A DNA stretch of 64,000 bases from Epiperipatus broadwayi (GCA_028023455.1 JAQFVV010000510.1:186001-250000); one strand, 5' to 3'. Positions 47,691-62,070 are shown, counted from the first letter of the stretch. Notes: generated from the sequence alone by a model not told the origin. Program-made: numbers and translations.

Positions 47691-49559
47691 TAAATCATAA
47701 TTTTAAAAATTTGCATTCAAAACATAAAGTGCATTCATTAGATCATCTTTTGAATTGGCAAGATTTTCATAATCATCAGCAATACAGTGGAGTCACAAAC
47801 TATACTATATTTTGTTCCAAGTCCCCTTCATGTTTAAATGTATGTAATATATAACAACTCACATTTTGTTGATAATTTGATTAGAATACATATTGTATAT
47901 TGAACTGCAAGTGTACAATATTTTTCAACATGGATGTACATATGTAACACAGATGCTTTTTTATATTATAATATGCATATATAAATTAAGATTATAGTAT
48001 AAACAAAAAATTTAAAATTAATTATAATATAGTTAATCATTGTGATGAGCAAAAAATTCAATAATAGAAAACCATTTGAGTTTAATATCATTACCATAAT
48101 TTATTACAAGTTTTGACTAAAGATTTGCTCTTCATACCAAACCTGCATTAAAGTTTCCAAATAGAAAAGATATTTTAATGGTAGTGATGTAATTCTTGTA
48201 TTAAAATCTCTAAAAATGTACTTGTAATCTTTTAATGATATTGATATAATAATACTATATAGCAAAGAATAAAAGCATTTTTTCTAAACTTTCTAAATCA
48301 AAATAACATATACACTAATGAAATGACTCATAGCAACTTTTAATATCATTAGTTTTTCATTGATCCATCTATAATTCTAAGAACAGAAAATACTAAATAA
48401 GATTTACAGAAAATATTAACTCTTTGCATTCTTCCTTCACTGGCTCATCTCCTCCTCTAATAAAGCTTATAATTATCTATCTGTTTTAATAAACTCCTTT
48501 ATTTACAAATGATTTTTTCCATTCAGGTTTTAAAGAGTTTGCATGAGATAAAATTTCCACAAACTTGTATTTGAAAAAAAATCAAATTGAAAATACTTTT
48601 TTTGATTATTATCACTAACACTATTGATTTTATAGGTATTTCCATTACTTTAATCAGTAATCCATTAGGCACAACTATCTAGCCAATCTATGCAAATCAG
48701 GACAATTTTAGATCACCTTTTCTAAATCTCTTCTACATTAGATAGGGAAATCCCTAAAGATATGCCTAAGCAAACAACCTTTGCTAAACTGAAATTTTGG
48801 CTTAGTATTGCCAGCTTACTAAACATGTTCTTATCATTGCTGTCTTAATTCCTGAGAGTTTGTGGCAAAAATAAGTGAAAAAGGAATTTCCATGTGTATA
48901 TTTAAAGTGTAGAATTGTGGTTGCCAAAACACTATCTCACTGTTACAGTTAGTATAGATAGAGTCTACTAATGATTAAACCCTGTACCAACTTAAATGAC
49001 TGCATCACAAATAGCATTTGCCTTAGTGATCTAATACCTTACCCTATAGGGCTGCAGAATGTACTTTTACTGTACAGCAAATAATTTTAATAATTTAACT
49101 GAAACTTTTTTAATTTAAAAAAAAAATAATAATTTAGATTTTTTTTTTTTTTTTAATATCATTATCTCTTCTTAAAATAGATACTTTGTTAGAGAGATTA
49201 TTATCTCTCGCTATGCAATTAAGAATTATTTTAATTTAGTGATGGATTATCTTACGTTTTTTTTTCAACAACATTATTACTGCCAGTTTCAAATTGAACT
49301 TTTTTCTCTTTTTAAGTTTATGTGTGCGCACATTTTTATGAAACGACTAGCAATTGCCGTTTCAAAACTCTTAATTATTAAACAACAAGGGGGTATAAAA
49401 GAATATAATTTTTAGCAAAAAAGTGTATACTAATACTTAATATGAATCGGAACAAATTTTTTGCAGGAGCATTATTTTTTAATTTTCAACTTGTTATTAA
49501 TTATAATTCATCGCTATTCAACTTTTTTAATCCTACAATTAATTTAAAAACCAGCTCAA
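47691..49559. other. Gene-free AT-rich stretch
   Basis: May contain unrecognised LINE residue next to the remnant at 47.2 kb; otherwise nothing. Confidence 0.4.
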
Positions 49560-50330
49560 CATGCCAGTGCTCTTGATATTATGCCAAAATGTATATATTA
49601 TTGAGACTAAAACCACTACAAACAGAAGTAACAAAACATAAAAGGCTATTTGTCCTGATGAGATATCTGGAGAAATTTCAAAATATAGTAATGATATATT
49701 AATTCTAAAACTATTGGAATTTTTAAAGAGCTGCCAATCTGACTTTAAGATAGCTTTATTATTTTAATTTATAAAAAAATAAAAGGTTAGTTATTTTAAG
49801 TATTGTAGTCCATTACAGCAAAAATGCGTTCAAATATTTTATTTAATAAGTTACTTCCAGTCACCCACATATATATATACATACATACCAATGGTTACCA
49901 GAAAATTAATCAATGTAGTTTTAAAGAATCAATAAGCACTAGTTATTGCCAGGCAAATGCAAGAAAGATTTTAAAACAAAGGGAGATTTAAATGTTATTT
50001 GTATTGATTTGATCAAGGCATTTCACTCCTTTAATTGAAGACATTTTTAACAATGTCTGAAAATAGTTAATTGTTCACCAAAGTTTTATCATATTACAAA
50101 ACCTTTAAATGATAGTATGAAAGTAATTTTTATTACTATTAGCCAAAAATTAAAGCATTGAAATAAAAACTGGGATTAAACAAAAATGTCCACCAGATTG
50201 AACTTAGTATTTGGTTTTTTATAACACTATTTTTTTAAAAACTTTATATTTAGCTTCATGATTCATAAATCAAGATGCAATACAAGTTTGATGATAGAAG
50301 TTTTAATAAAAATCAATTAAAAATAACAAA
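49560..50330 (+). pseudogene. Non-LTR retrotransposon remnant, reverse transcriptase part
   Basis: Plus-strand readings in order: CPDEISGEISKYS, SDFKIALLF, NVICIDLIKAFHSFN (RT block with the first catalytic Asp region), CSPKFYHITKPLNDSMKV, KQKCPPD-like (GVKQGC region) and a YLVFYNTI stretch. This is the RT domain of a LINE like the one whose C-terminal part is at 47.2 kb on the other strand. Stops in every frame. Confidence 0.7.
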
Positions 50331-50331
50331 C

Positions 50332-50610
50332 ATAAAAATATTTTATTTATCTTGGATTAAAAACACACAAAATAATTGTTTCTTCAATCACAATTGGGCT
50401 GTTTACATTTAACTTAAAATAAAAGCTTGGGGGTGGGAGTTCAAGAAATTAATAAAGTCAATTCTTTGTTATAAAAATAGGGATTGACTTAATTAATTTC
50501 TGGACTCCACACACTTTTATTTTAAGTTAAATATAAAAAGCCTAATTGTAGTTAAAGTGTTTTAGCTCAAAGTAAATAAATAAAAGAGTTTATTATAAAA
50601 TATTTTTATA
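50332..50610. mobile_element. MITE, copy 1
   Basis: About 280 bases with inverted halves: CACAATTGGGCTGTTTACAT and TTTAACTTAAAATAAAAG on the left return inverted on the right, around a short loop. Outer ends ATAAAAATATTTTAT and its complement. The sequence matches 57957-58256. It lies directly after the LINE remnant. Confidence 0.7.
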
Positions 50611-53600
50611 TATCTATTATTTTTCAGTTGTTAGCATTAAGGTGGAAAGTAAAGTCATATGTATTAAATAAAGTTAGTTTACCAATATACCTTTATAATC
50701 AAGATTTATTTTTATTGCAATTTTAAAATATTGTTACAATACTTTTTACTAACATTTTTTATACCATTCTCTCACATATATTACTGAAAATTCATTAAAG
50801 TGATTTTAATGTATTTGAATTTTGATATAAAAATATTTGAAATTTCATTCATCAATCTCTTTGGTTTTAAAGAAACTAAAAAATCTAGCTAAAATATTTT
50901 AGAGTCATATTGTGTTGCCAGTGATTTATAACAAATGTACAAAATTTGTTCAAATAAATCTTGAAACAAACAAACAGAGATTCTGACTTAAATAAAAGTG
51001 TTTAAAAATCAAAATCAAAACATGAAGAATTTACAGTCTGCTGATGGAAATGTGCTATTTTTGCCATTTCAAAGTATAATCTTTAGAGAACATTCTTAAT
51101 GCTTTGAATGCAATATGTTATAAGGGTTACTTACAACACACATAAACGTTCATTTACAAACCAGTACTCTAATAAACAGTCTAATATATAAGTAATTGAG
51201 GTCAACATAATAATAATAATAATAAAATTAACTTACATGTATATTAGTAATGTTAATTAAAAACATTTGTTTTAAATAAAAATATTTCCCGAACTAGACA
51301 CTTACATGTATATGTAATAAAAGCAAACCTATTATTTCATAACCATAAAAACTAATCAAGACTTAAACTTTAAACTTGAAAATGATCTGTCAAGCATTCC
51401 AAGCAAACCATTGTTCAAAAGATAAAAGTTTATTATTTAACTATTTAATTGAAAAACATTAAATAATTTCACAATTAATATATATAAAAATCTCATGAAT
51501 AAAAAAAACTTCTAGAAGATTTGAATTTAATTGCTGAAAAGATGATTGATTAAATCAAATGAATTATTATTTTTATTATATATCACTTTTGTCAACAAGG
51601 AACTTTCCTACAAGATTGCAAATCTATACTCAAGTAAGTTTCCTATTAATCATCAACTATTTAGAAGAATAAAAATATCAATGGTAAAATTATAAAGAAA
51701 TAACAGAACATCGTTCGAATATTATTAAAAGAATGACTTTGTGTTATTAATATATATACTATAGAAATAGATTTTAAAACTTTTAATTTTAATTTATAAG
51801 CAAGTATATTAAAGTTATTCAGAAGTTTCTCCCATGATTCTAGGCTAGACAACTAGTTGTGAAGGTTTTGTGTGATGCTTATCAGAAGATCTAAATATTA
51901 ATTCATCTATTAAATACCTAATTGTAATATCAAAATTTCTATAAAATGAACTTCTATCTTAGTTCCTATATATCAATTAACAGAGAATGGAATAGCTGCC
52001 ATGAGAGGACAGCACCTTATAGAAGCCGACCAACAGTGCTCATTCTATCAATGTCAGAATTCCTAAAGGGGTTTGGAATCTACAAGATCAAGAGATTTTG
52101 TTATAAGCTTTAAGAATATTTTGTGGAACATTTTCAAGACACAAGTATTATTCAAACTATTTAAGTGGAAAGTCTGAACTCTAAATTTTATTTTTGAACA
52201 ATGGGAAAGCATGTGCTAAGCTTGGATCAATCCATTTTTTTAATTATGAAAGGAAAAGAGGGAATTATAGCTTATAGGGTGAACAAATATTTAATTTTGT
52301 AATTAATAAAATCTAGGTTTCCTTTCTTGGACAAGCTTGACAAATCATCCAACTTAATATGGAGCTAAAATTTATCTTTACCCACATTAAGAACTTTAAC
52401 TATTTACAGAACAGAATTGTTTGTTAACTTGTTGTATTAATTAACTAACTCTTGTTTATGTTTATTATTTTTTCGGTATAAAAGACTAACCTTCTTTAAT
52501 GCATGTGCTTTACTGTCAACAGTAAACTATTAATATATGGGAGAATTCTTTACCAAGAAAGATGAACTTTATTAAATGAAGCAATTTGTAAGAACGCTAC
52601 CTATTATACTATTGTCTAGATGCAAATTTAAACTTATTACAATTTTTATGTTAGATTATAATAAATTTGTAAATATATAGTGTCAATGATGCATACCTAA
52701 CAGGGAGAGAAAGAGGATGATTTGGATCATCATTTAGTTAATAAAATGTTAGGGATGCATGCTAAGCACTCATTATATTATTGTTAAAACTTTTGTTTGA
52801 ATAGTTTTAATTTTCCTTTGTTAAATTAAATTATCTATTTTGAAACATTAAGAAGTATCTGATTTATCAAAACCAAATTATTTTAGTATAACCATTTATA
52901 TATTGTTTAAATTACATGATTTATCAAAATCATTCTAATTTAGCATAACTACATATTATCTAAATTGCATACACATATACATTATTTTTATTATATCATA
53001 ATATCTTAGCAAGTTGGTTTGTAATGTTATTAATTCACTGCACATATATAGAAGTGAGGATATTGTTATACATGTAGATTTACCCCTGAAGAGAGTTAAC
53101 CACAATTTCTGTCTGAGTTTGAAATCTGTAGCACAATGGAACCTGAAAGAGGGATAGGACTGGGTGAACTGATCTAAATTGTGTTCAGATTTAACGTGTA
53201 ATTATTTGAGCTAGACATTGGATATGGATGCAATTATTGATCAGGCTTTTCATTGTGTCACTCAAGGCAACCTATAGGAAGACCTTACTTCTGACTGTAG
53301 TAAGATGTGATTCCTCTCCACCATGTGGAAACCGGTATGTTACAATATAAAGACTTAGGTTTTATAATTAAAGGGCAAAACATTTTAAGTCCTTTATTAG
53401 TTAGTGATGGGAAAAAAATCTTCAGCATCTTTAGGCTTATATTGTTATTAAGTTGAAATGTAAGAAACTATCTCCCACTGAAGATTAAAAACAATGAAAG
53501 AGAGAATAGAGGATTTAACACTTTTGCAATGGAACAAGACTCCTAAGTGTTGCTGCTCTATTTAACAACTTTAAAAAAGTAGGATATGTCATTATAATGA

Positions 53601-56259
53601 AATAAAGAAAAAATGACTGGTTTTATTGCTTGGGGTTTATATATGAAGTTTGAGCACCAGAGGTATCAGAACTGGACACATTCTAAAGACTTTAAGCTTC
53701 AGAATCTGCATTACATCATTAGTGGTATAATGAATTCAATTCATTACTTTTATATAAAATTGTTATTGTATTCATTTTATTATATGAAAAGGTGACTTAG
53801 ACTCTTTATCAATGTAACATAAAGGCATTAGAAAAATTTCATTTAAGTACGCTATGTAAACTGTTTAAAATCCTATGGCAAAATATTCAACTTGTGGATA
53901 TGATGTTGTACAGTCCACTATTATAAAATCACAGTTTTATTGGATCGGACTTGTGAAATGAATAATCAGTAACAGAATTATTTTTTTAAAATTATAATGA
54001 ACTTGAACATGGTTTATGGAGAAGAAGCAGGCCCTATTTATATTATTAAGATTATCTAATTGACACTACAAAAGTACAATATTGATTGCTCTCGTGCAAT
54101 GTAATAGGAAGATACAATCAGACAAAATGATAAAATCTTTCAAAAAACAAATTTTCTGCATCAGAAGTTAGAAGGCAACATTGTAAGGTATCGAATAAAT
54201 AAACTATATGGACTTGTCGTAGTAGAGTATCGGTTTATTAATCATTATAAAACTCATCTTTAATACATCTTTTTTTTTTAATTTGTCTATTTGAAGGGGG
54301 GGGGTAATGATTATACTCATTTGTGGTGGTTATTACTGTTGATAAAACTCGTTTTAAAATATCTGACATAGAAACAATTTTATAGAATATTTTATTACAA
54401 TATATAATCAAAATATAGAAATTGTATTTTACTTTGCAAGAATAAAAACATATGTATAGAAAAAAAAATAGAGAATTATTAGAGATGATATATTTTATTT
54501 TAGATATAAAATGTGTGTTGAGTATAGATAAGTTCCGATTGGACTTTTTTCTAGCCATGACATGCTTTATGAACTTATTACAATGCTCCAACTTTCTTTA
54601 ATTTATTAAATTTCAGTTATTTAAATTATTCACTTGAGGGGGGGGGGGTCAGATAGGCAATATAGTTTAATCAGTTCTCTTTTCATTAATATATAATGCA
54701 TGTGTAAAAATTATTAGGAATATGATATTAATTGTACTTGAAGAAAATGGATATGTTATTACAATATTATACTGATAAGAATGAAATTTGTTAATATGTG
54801 ACTATTTAAACCTAGATTTGTGATATATCTGTTTTAGAGATTAGTGGAAAGAGGAATTACATAAATTATTTCAAGATTATCTTAACATTCTTCAAATTAA
54901 TTTGTGAAATTTGAATTAAAATATCCAGTTTTATTAGGATCATCTATAAGAAATAATTAGACCAATAATGCACTTAAAATACTTTATATATATATATATA
55001 TTTGTCTTTATTTATTTATTTTTGCCCCCCCCCCTCTCTTTCTTTCTTTCTTTCTTTTTTTCTTCATTGGTGATAAATGCATTTTGTTTATTATGTATCA
55101 AATGCAAATGATCATCTTGGTCATCTTGTATTAATTGAGCAGTCTAATCTATTAAAGGACACTGAAATGTTTATTAGTAGCATTTGGTTCATTAGTCAAG
55201 CCTGGAAGTTACATATATAAAATATACATAAAATATTTCCCAGATGTCTTGCTGATTTATATGCAGTCACATCATTTTTTTATATCTATTTTTTTTAAAA
55301 AAAACTGTTGGTCTCTAGAGAAAATAAATATTGCAAAATTCTTGAGTAGTTTAACAAAAAAAAAAAACGTGATAAATATCTAATTTAGCTAACTGTGTAA
55401 AGACTATTGAATTGAAGACTTCAATATTTTTGACAATAAATTTAATATTTGAAACCCTTAATGTTCTATGATTTTTTCTCTTTTTTTTTCTTTTTTTTTT
55501 TAAGTATAATGCAGTATTTTTTTGGGAGGAGGTTTGTAATTAAAAAAAAAAATTATAAACAAAAAACTATTTTTCAATTACTGAAGAAAAATAATCATAT
55601 TGTTATTGATATAATACTACATTGGAAATGTGGAAAACATTTTTTTCATCAAGCTTTATTATATCTATTTACATAAATATTTAAAATTTGGGGAATATTT
55701 ACAATTTTCAATTTTTTTATGATAAAAGCCTTTCTACCTAGAAACAAATCTCTATAACAAGGTATAGCAAGCATATTTGAGTGCATTCAATGAAGAGACT
55801 TGTATAGTTTTAAAAGTATTTATTTAGCTTAAAAACTCTGTTTTGTTGATCGATTTAGAAACTCTATTTTTTTCATCAAATTTTAACATATTTCTTTCAA
55901 AAAGATATTCTTCAAATTTTATACAGGTGTTAGAAATTGATGATAATACAATATGGCAATAAAATATTTCAAAGTTGTTCAATCATTTGTCTAGTCTAAT
56001 GATATTGGAGCACCAAATTCAAACATGTTGATATCACTTCAGTAAGTTTACAGTGATGCACATGAAATGCTCGAAATATATATTTTAAAAAAGCTTTCAC
56101 TAAAAAGCATTTAAGCAAATCTTAATTTCTCATGATTACAAAAGTTAATTTTTTAAAAAATGTTTTTTCATAAACAAAACAATATTGTAAATGATTTTTA
56201 ATGTGTGTGAAATTCTTTTCAAATATTATGTAATCTGCAACATTGTTTATGATTTCTGT
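50611..56259. other. Long gene-free AT-rich stretch with simple repeats
   Basis: Runs of G at 54296-54305 and 54638-54648, (TA)9 at 54984-55001, C-run at 55025-55034 followed by (TTTC)5. Open frames such as 54238-54591 and 55449-55676 have only low-complexity composition and no motif. No MCU exon seen. Confidence 0.5.
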
Positions 56260-57960
56260 TTTAACTGTCTTATTATTCCATTAACATTCTGACAGATTTC
56301 TTTATTCTCACTAGATTTAAGCTTTCAACTTTTATTTTGATATTAAATTATTATTATTTATCAGAACATAATAAATTTTACCTCAATTGATAGATAGTTT
56401 TGTTTAGAAATTAATAATTATATTGTGCCTTATTGCAAATTGGTGAAGTTATTAAACTAATAAATAATAATAATATTTGGTTTAGTGTTCTCAGGGTATG
56501 TTAACTCCCATATTCATAGCCTTTGTCATTAGTGATAGAGAGCAGTGTTTTATATGCAAATCTATGCAAATCATTTAACTTGACCATTGTTTTGAAATCA
56601 TGAAACATATATCTCATCTATTGATGGCATTCAGACCATTCGTGATAAAATATGCTTCTTTTATTCTCCTTTTAGTATTATTTCTTTCAGAGCACACTAT
56701 CTTGGCATTGTTGGGTTCAAACCTCTGGCTAAATATCTTTTGGTGATCCAAAAATGCTGATCTGCCTTCACTTTTATTCTGCACTCTTTTGTATACATAT
56801 GTGTGTTGAGCCACTCTAGCACTGACAGTAGCTTGAGTTTCACCATAGTTTGTGGTATCACAATCTTCTTGTGGGCACATTATTTTGTGTACTACCTGGG
56901 GGTTTGTTCTAGGTCAGTTTTATCCTTGGCATTATTAATCAGTCTATTTGTATTAGGTGTGGTTCGAATGCCATCAATAGATGAGATATATGTTTCACGA
57001 TTTCAAAAAAATGGTAGAGTTAAATGATTTGCATAGATTTGCATATAAAACACTGCTCTGTATCACTAATAACAAAGGCTATGAATGTGGGTGTTAACAT
57101 ACCACAAAAGTGCTAATCCAAATATTATTATTATTTATTAGTTTAATAACTTCACCAATTTGGGTTAAAGCGTAATATGGTTATTAAGAACAATTGGCAA
57201 AGTAAATCATTTATTTAGAAATTAAATAAATTTTTAAAAAGCACATTTGATTTGGGGAATTATTTTAAAAATTATATTTAGTCAAAACAAAATATATCAC
57301 ACTATCAAATTTCAGGTGGATCCAATTCAATTTACAAAATGAATGAAATCTTCTTTGATGTTTGTTTTAAAAATCTGAAAGGATTATTTTTAATAACTAC
57401 TAAATCTATCAATTTATGCTTTAAAAGCTTACAATTTTTTCATAATTTTTACAATATCACTACATATTATAACAACTTTGTGAGTGTCTTCATTTCTAGA
57501 TAGCTGTGTTTCCCATGATGGTAATCTCTATAATAACAATATTCACAAGAAAATATTCTTTTATAAAAAATAAAACATTTCTGTAAAAAATAAATGTGTA
57601 ATAATATTTATTTTTGATTTTTAATAATTATTAAACAATTACAATACAAATATAATCATAAACGTTACAAAAAAATCAAGTTTTTAGACCATCATAATAT
57701 TTTCTCGACCATCATAATATTTTTCTTGAAGTAATCTCGTAAGGTTTCGGATCACAAAATATATAATGTGTACTCATCATTTTTAAGCTTAAGATTCTTT
57801 AATGGACTGTCTATTTGATTTTCCTGCCATCTTTTGAATTTTCTTGTTCTTAAAATATTTGAAAATATACATGAATTTTAAAACCGTAAAAAAAAAAGTT
57901 TCACAAAATTTTCATCAGGAAAAGAAAATGACAAATTTAATTTCTAGTATATGTATATAA
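56260..57960 (-). repeat. Dispersed repeat X, copy split by a PLE
   Basis: Two colinear blocks (57218-57960 and 56260-56417) match repeat X at 46.2-47.0 kb. The break carries the PLE unit. TTTAGAAATTAA is found on both sides (56406-56417 and 57218-57229), as a target duplication would leave. A 22-base tandem duplication, GACCATCATAATATTTT plus, lies at 57688-57726. Confidence 0.7.
56418..57217 (-). mobile_element. Penelope-like element, family iii, with inverted 3' ends
   Basis: The minus frame 56614-56880 reads CPQEDCDTTNYGETQATVSA, then RVAQHTY and ERNNTKRRIKEAYFI, a GIY-YIG endonuclease with its Cys pair and YGET in place of YIGE. The 3' part (56418-56640) recurs inverted at about 56955-57217, with ATGCAAATCTATGCAAATCA and AATTGGTGAAGTTATTAAAC in both arms. 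Only the endonuclease is left between two outward-facing 3' ends. Protein not closely like families i, ii or iv. Confidence 0.8.
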
Positions 57961-58256
57961 AATATTTTATAATTCTTTTATTTAATGTGTACTAAAAAGC
58001 CAAAAATACTTGTTTTTTTATGTCACAATTTGGGTTTTTTTTATTTAACTTATAATAAAAACTTGGGGCATCCAGAAACCAAATTACTTCAATTTCTAAT
58101 TTTATAACTAGTGATTGAATTAATTAATTTCTGGGTGCCCCATACTTTTATTTCAGGTGAAATATAAAAATCCAAATTATGATCAAATAAAATAATTATT
58201 TTTGGTGTTTTAGTGCACATTAAATAAAAGCACTATTTATAAAATATTTATATGTA
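57957..58256. mobile_element. MITE, copy 2
   Basis: About 300 bases, the two halves inverted over about 120 bases each (TTTATTTAATGTG, CTAAAA.RCCAAAAATA, CACAATTTGGG and complements). TATGTATATA occurs at both ends (57950-57959 and 58251-58260). In such AT-rich DNA this is suggestive only as a target duplication. Same family as 50332-50610. Confidence 0.7.
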
Positions 58257-60004
58257 TATATAGTATATTTTTCATCATTAAAATAATATCAAAGTAAGGA
58301 AAGATTACTTAAGAGGTTGGGTTTCTGTTACTTTATTAAAACATATTCTTAGTGTTGCTGCAAGGGCCTCCATTGAGAGTCTACAAAGTTTGGCAATTTA
58401 GAATTGATTTATTTATATTACCATAGTCAAAAACATGAGTACATTGGAGACTACCACAACTTAATCATCATCACAGTCATCAAAAACTATGGATGCAGTT
58501 TGCATTAAAAAAAAATTTATTCAAATAATAGAAGAGCCAAAAAAAAACAAAAGAAAAAGAGAACAAAAAAGAGAAAAAATAGTAAATCAACCTATATAAT
58601 AATATTTGTTAATATTCGGTATGAAAAACTGCATGGCATATTGTAACAATATGGATGTAAGAGAGTATTAGTGGTAATAGGAATCATCATCCTTCAAAAT
58701 CATAACTTGTTACTGATATAGAAATAAACAAAAACCAGTATCTGAATCCAATATAAGTAACAATAAGCAACATATAAGTGAGAATTCTAGCATCCTCAGC
58801 ATTAGTGAGAGTCACTAGTCAACCTTTATAACTGAATTTAAAAGAGGTAATATAAAATCTTAGACTACTCATTTAGTCAATTCTAAATGTATGACATAAT
58901 ATTATAAACGCAACTATCAAAATGTTATCTGTGCACACATATTTTAGTGCTTAAACATTTATAATAACAAAAAAGTACTGGGATCATGTATCAATGCTGA
59001 TCATCATCAATACTCTGAACTAACAGGTACCTTAAGTGTATTAATCATTAATAAACTAAGCATCAAATCTATTAAAGTATGTGAACATTAAAGATGATTT
59101 TTATGACCTTAGCATCACCAAATAATTTTATAAATAATCATGTGGATGCCCACACACAGACATATGCATATATTGCAAATACTATTATTGTCCAAATTAG
59201 CTTTTAAGATCATAAAGACTAGTGACTGAAAAGAATATATACAATATATAAAACGTAATCTACTTTAGTATTAAATAACTTCATTTGAATAACTTAAAAT
59301 AGTGATTAATAAATTCAATAATTAGAAATAACAATAATAAAATCAAATTAAAAATTTGATAAATACTCTATAATACAAATATATTATTCTGATTTTGACT
59401 ATTTAAAATATTAGACATCAGTTTTGTAAATTAATAAACCCAAATAATTATTTTTACAAAGATATATATATATAGTTTATATAACATACATATATAAGCA
59501 TATAGCCATGTATATATGGTAACAAAATATTCCAATCATCTATAAATCAACAGATTATTTTAATAATAAATTCATTATTTCTAGATATTGATAAGTGCAC
59601 ATATTGAAATTTTGTAATACCCCAACTGTATTTCATTTGTCAATAATAAATTAATTTCAATTGTCTGTGCTTTATAAAATAAATAATAAATGAATATGAC
59701 AGTATTATTATATTTTTAACAAGACAAATAATTTTATGTTAAAATTGTATATAATAAGTGCATGCATGTGTGTGTTCTAATATAAAAATAAAATCTTTCA
59801 ATTGCTTATTCTAATTATTTTTATCCTATAACAAGTTTTATCTTTCAAAATATTATACAAAAGTTTTTGAAATAAAAATAAAACATTTTTTTTTTGAAAG
59901 ACATTCGAAAGTTTTTTTTCTTTAGATCACTCCTTAAACTGTAAACAACTTTGAAAGTTCTGTTTGAAAGTTTTTGTGTTGTTTTTTTTTTTGTTTGTTT
60001 TAAC
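58257..60004. other. Gene-free AT-rich stretch
   Basis: Nothing recognised. Confidence 0.45.
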
Positions 60005-60118
60005 TTTTTTTTTTTTCATATGTCATAGCATCGACCTGGAGGCGAACCCACAACCGTACGCAACCAACTACTTGCTTGCAAGGCGGCTGCGATGACCTCT
60101 CGGCTAACAACGCTTGAC
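60005..60118 (-). repeat. tRNA-derived SINE (family 1), copy 3
   Basis: The minus strand has A box TAGCCGAGAGG, CCTTGCAAGCAAG, B box GGTTCGCCTCC, then CTATGACATATG and an A-tail of 12. Clear flanking duplication not found, because the left side is a T-rich tract. Confidence 0.8.
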
Positions 60119-62070
60119 TTTTGTTCTCTAATTTTAAAAAAGTTTTTCCATATTTATTTCTATCCTTTAAAAATTTTAATTTTATTCTAAAGTTGTTTAC
60201 TTACCTAAATCAGTATAAGTTATATATTTTCCATTTAGGCAGTAAGTAAAAATAGATTTTCTTTAATTGTAAAATCAGTTTGAAATAATGTCAATATATT
60301 TTTACTTATTAACCACTTTCTTCCATTTGTACTTCACACATTGATAAAATCGATTTCACCCATGAACTATATATATATACAACTGATAGTAGATTTATTT
60401 CATCTATGCTTCAATGCATATATAAAATAGTGTATATATGAGCTATAGCACTGGAGTCTCTGGAGTAGTAGACTGGCTTTTTATTGCCATGTTTGTGATA
60501 TAGGTAAATGTTTGTGATCATCGTCCCCATTAAGCTTTCACAATTTTTTAACTCTAGCTGGGCAAGTAGTCTATTTCTCTCATATTGGTATGAAGTACAT
60601 CAGATAAGAATTCCCTATATCTATGGAAGTTTAAATTCAACCAACATAAATATTAACAGCTTTGAAGTTGATTAGCATTCTATATATCAGCATATTCTGT
60701 AACTAATCTCTAATTTGAATCCACTATTTATAGTATGCAATGGATTTTAAAACAGGATAAATAAAGTAAATTCATTTTATCTTGGAGAATAATTTAAATG
60801 CTTTGTCCTATTTTTCAATTTAAATTCTTTCAAACTAATTAGTAAAATAAAAATCGTAATCCTTTAACCAAAATCAGATTAAGAACATTATGAAGAAAAA
60901 TATTTTGTTTATCCAATTTTTTTTGTTACATTAGAATATTTTTACATTTTTGTCAAAATCAGAAAAATCAAATAAAATTATTTGCACTAAATAATTTACG
61001 TATTTTAAAAATAACAGAATTATTATTTAACCAATAGTTCAGTTATTTCAGATGATATATTTTAATTTAATATATATAAGACATGAGATAGCATGGATGG
61101 TTGAGGATCATGTGAAAGTCTGAGTTCAAACCCCCTATATATTTAATATATATAGTAAATTTTTGTTGTATTCACTTCTATTTGTGTTTTATAGCTTTAT
61201 ATGTGCACACACACACACACACACACTAGGTTGTGTGCCATGAGACCATTTATCTCAATATGAAAGTGAAACATGATTTCTAGATTTAAAAAAAAAAAAC
61301 CTTTTATTTGAAAGTAAAACAAGTATTAAGAATTAAGACTTTTACTTTTGCAAGCAAATAGACTTCTGAAATAATTTTAGAACTTTGCACATAGTTATCT
61401 TAAAAATAATCAAAATAGAACAATGGTGCAAAAAAAAAAAGGTTTAAAAAAATCATATTTTGGATGAAATTTCAAATATTAAGAATCATCAGCAAGTAAA
61501 TATTTCCTTTAACTAAAAATAATTCTCAGGTCAAACCTTTGTTGAAGAAAATACAGAAACATCATTTATTGAAATAAAGTAAAAAAGCCATTGCTTTATT
61601 GCATTCAGTATGTTTACAAAACTTCAAGAATTATCATTAATTTGTACAATAAGTAGTGAAATAAAATTCTGGAGAAATGTACAGTTTGATAGATTTATTT
61701 TCTGTGATTCAGAGAGCTGCCAATATGATACTAAATCAATGTATAAAAATATAAGTAACGACATTTAGTTAATACATGAATAATATAGATCTTGTATAAA
61801 AAAAATGTGCATACAGGCATGTTATTTATAGAAAAAATAGCTCATAAAGTAGATTTAATACTGGGTATTATTTAAAACTATTTTCTGAGAATAATTTAGA
61901 AAAGTATGATCTAAATCCTTTTCCACTAAATTTGTCTGAACTGTATGAAGATACTTTATGGTGTTGTTGCTAAGATCTCAAAAGAAAAATTATCACTTAT
62001 AAAGAGCATTCTTTCTGAAATTCTTAAAGTGAATTAAACAAATACTTTGTGATACCAACTTTGTTCAAGA
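60119..62070. other. AT-rich stretch with an R1 end fragment and a CA repeat
   Basis: At about 61080-61140 the sequence ATCATGTGAAAGTCTGAG and CCCCCTATATATTT matches the R1 terminus, with TTTAATATATATA on both sides. A (CA)10 run lies at 61206-61226. No coding. Confidence 0.5.

Noticed and set aside
49661-49690. CTGATGA and GAGAAA in the LINE remnant
   Set aside because: It is the coding sequence of the PDEISGE reverse-transcriptase block; no hammerhead stems form.
54238-54591. 117-codon minus-strand frame
   Set aside because: Lys/Asn/Ile-rich reading of AT-rich DNA with a G-run inside, no motif and no sign of conservation.
56803-57027. 74-codon plus-strand frame in the PLE iii palindrome
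   Set aside because: It is the reverse of the endonuclease region and the inverted 3' arm; no independent coding evidence.
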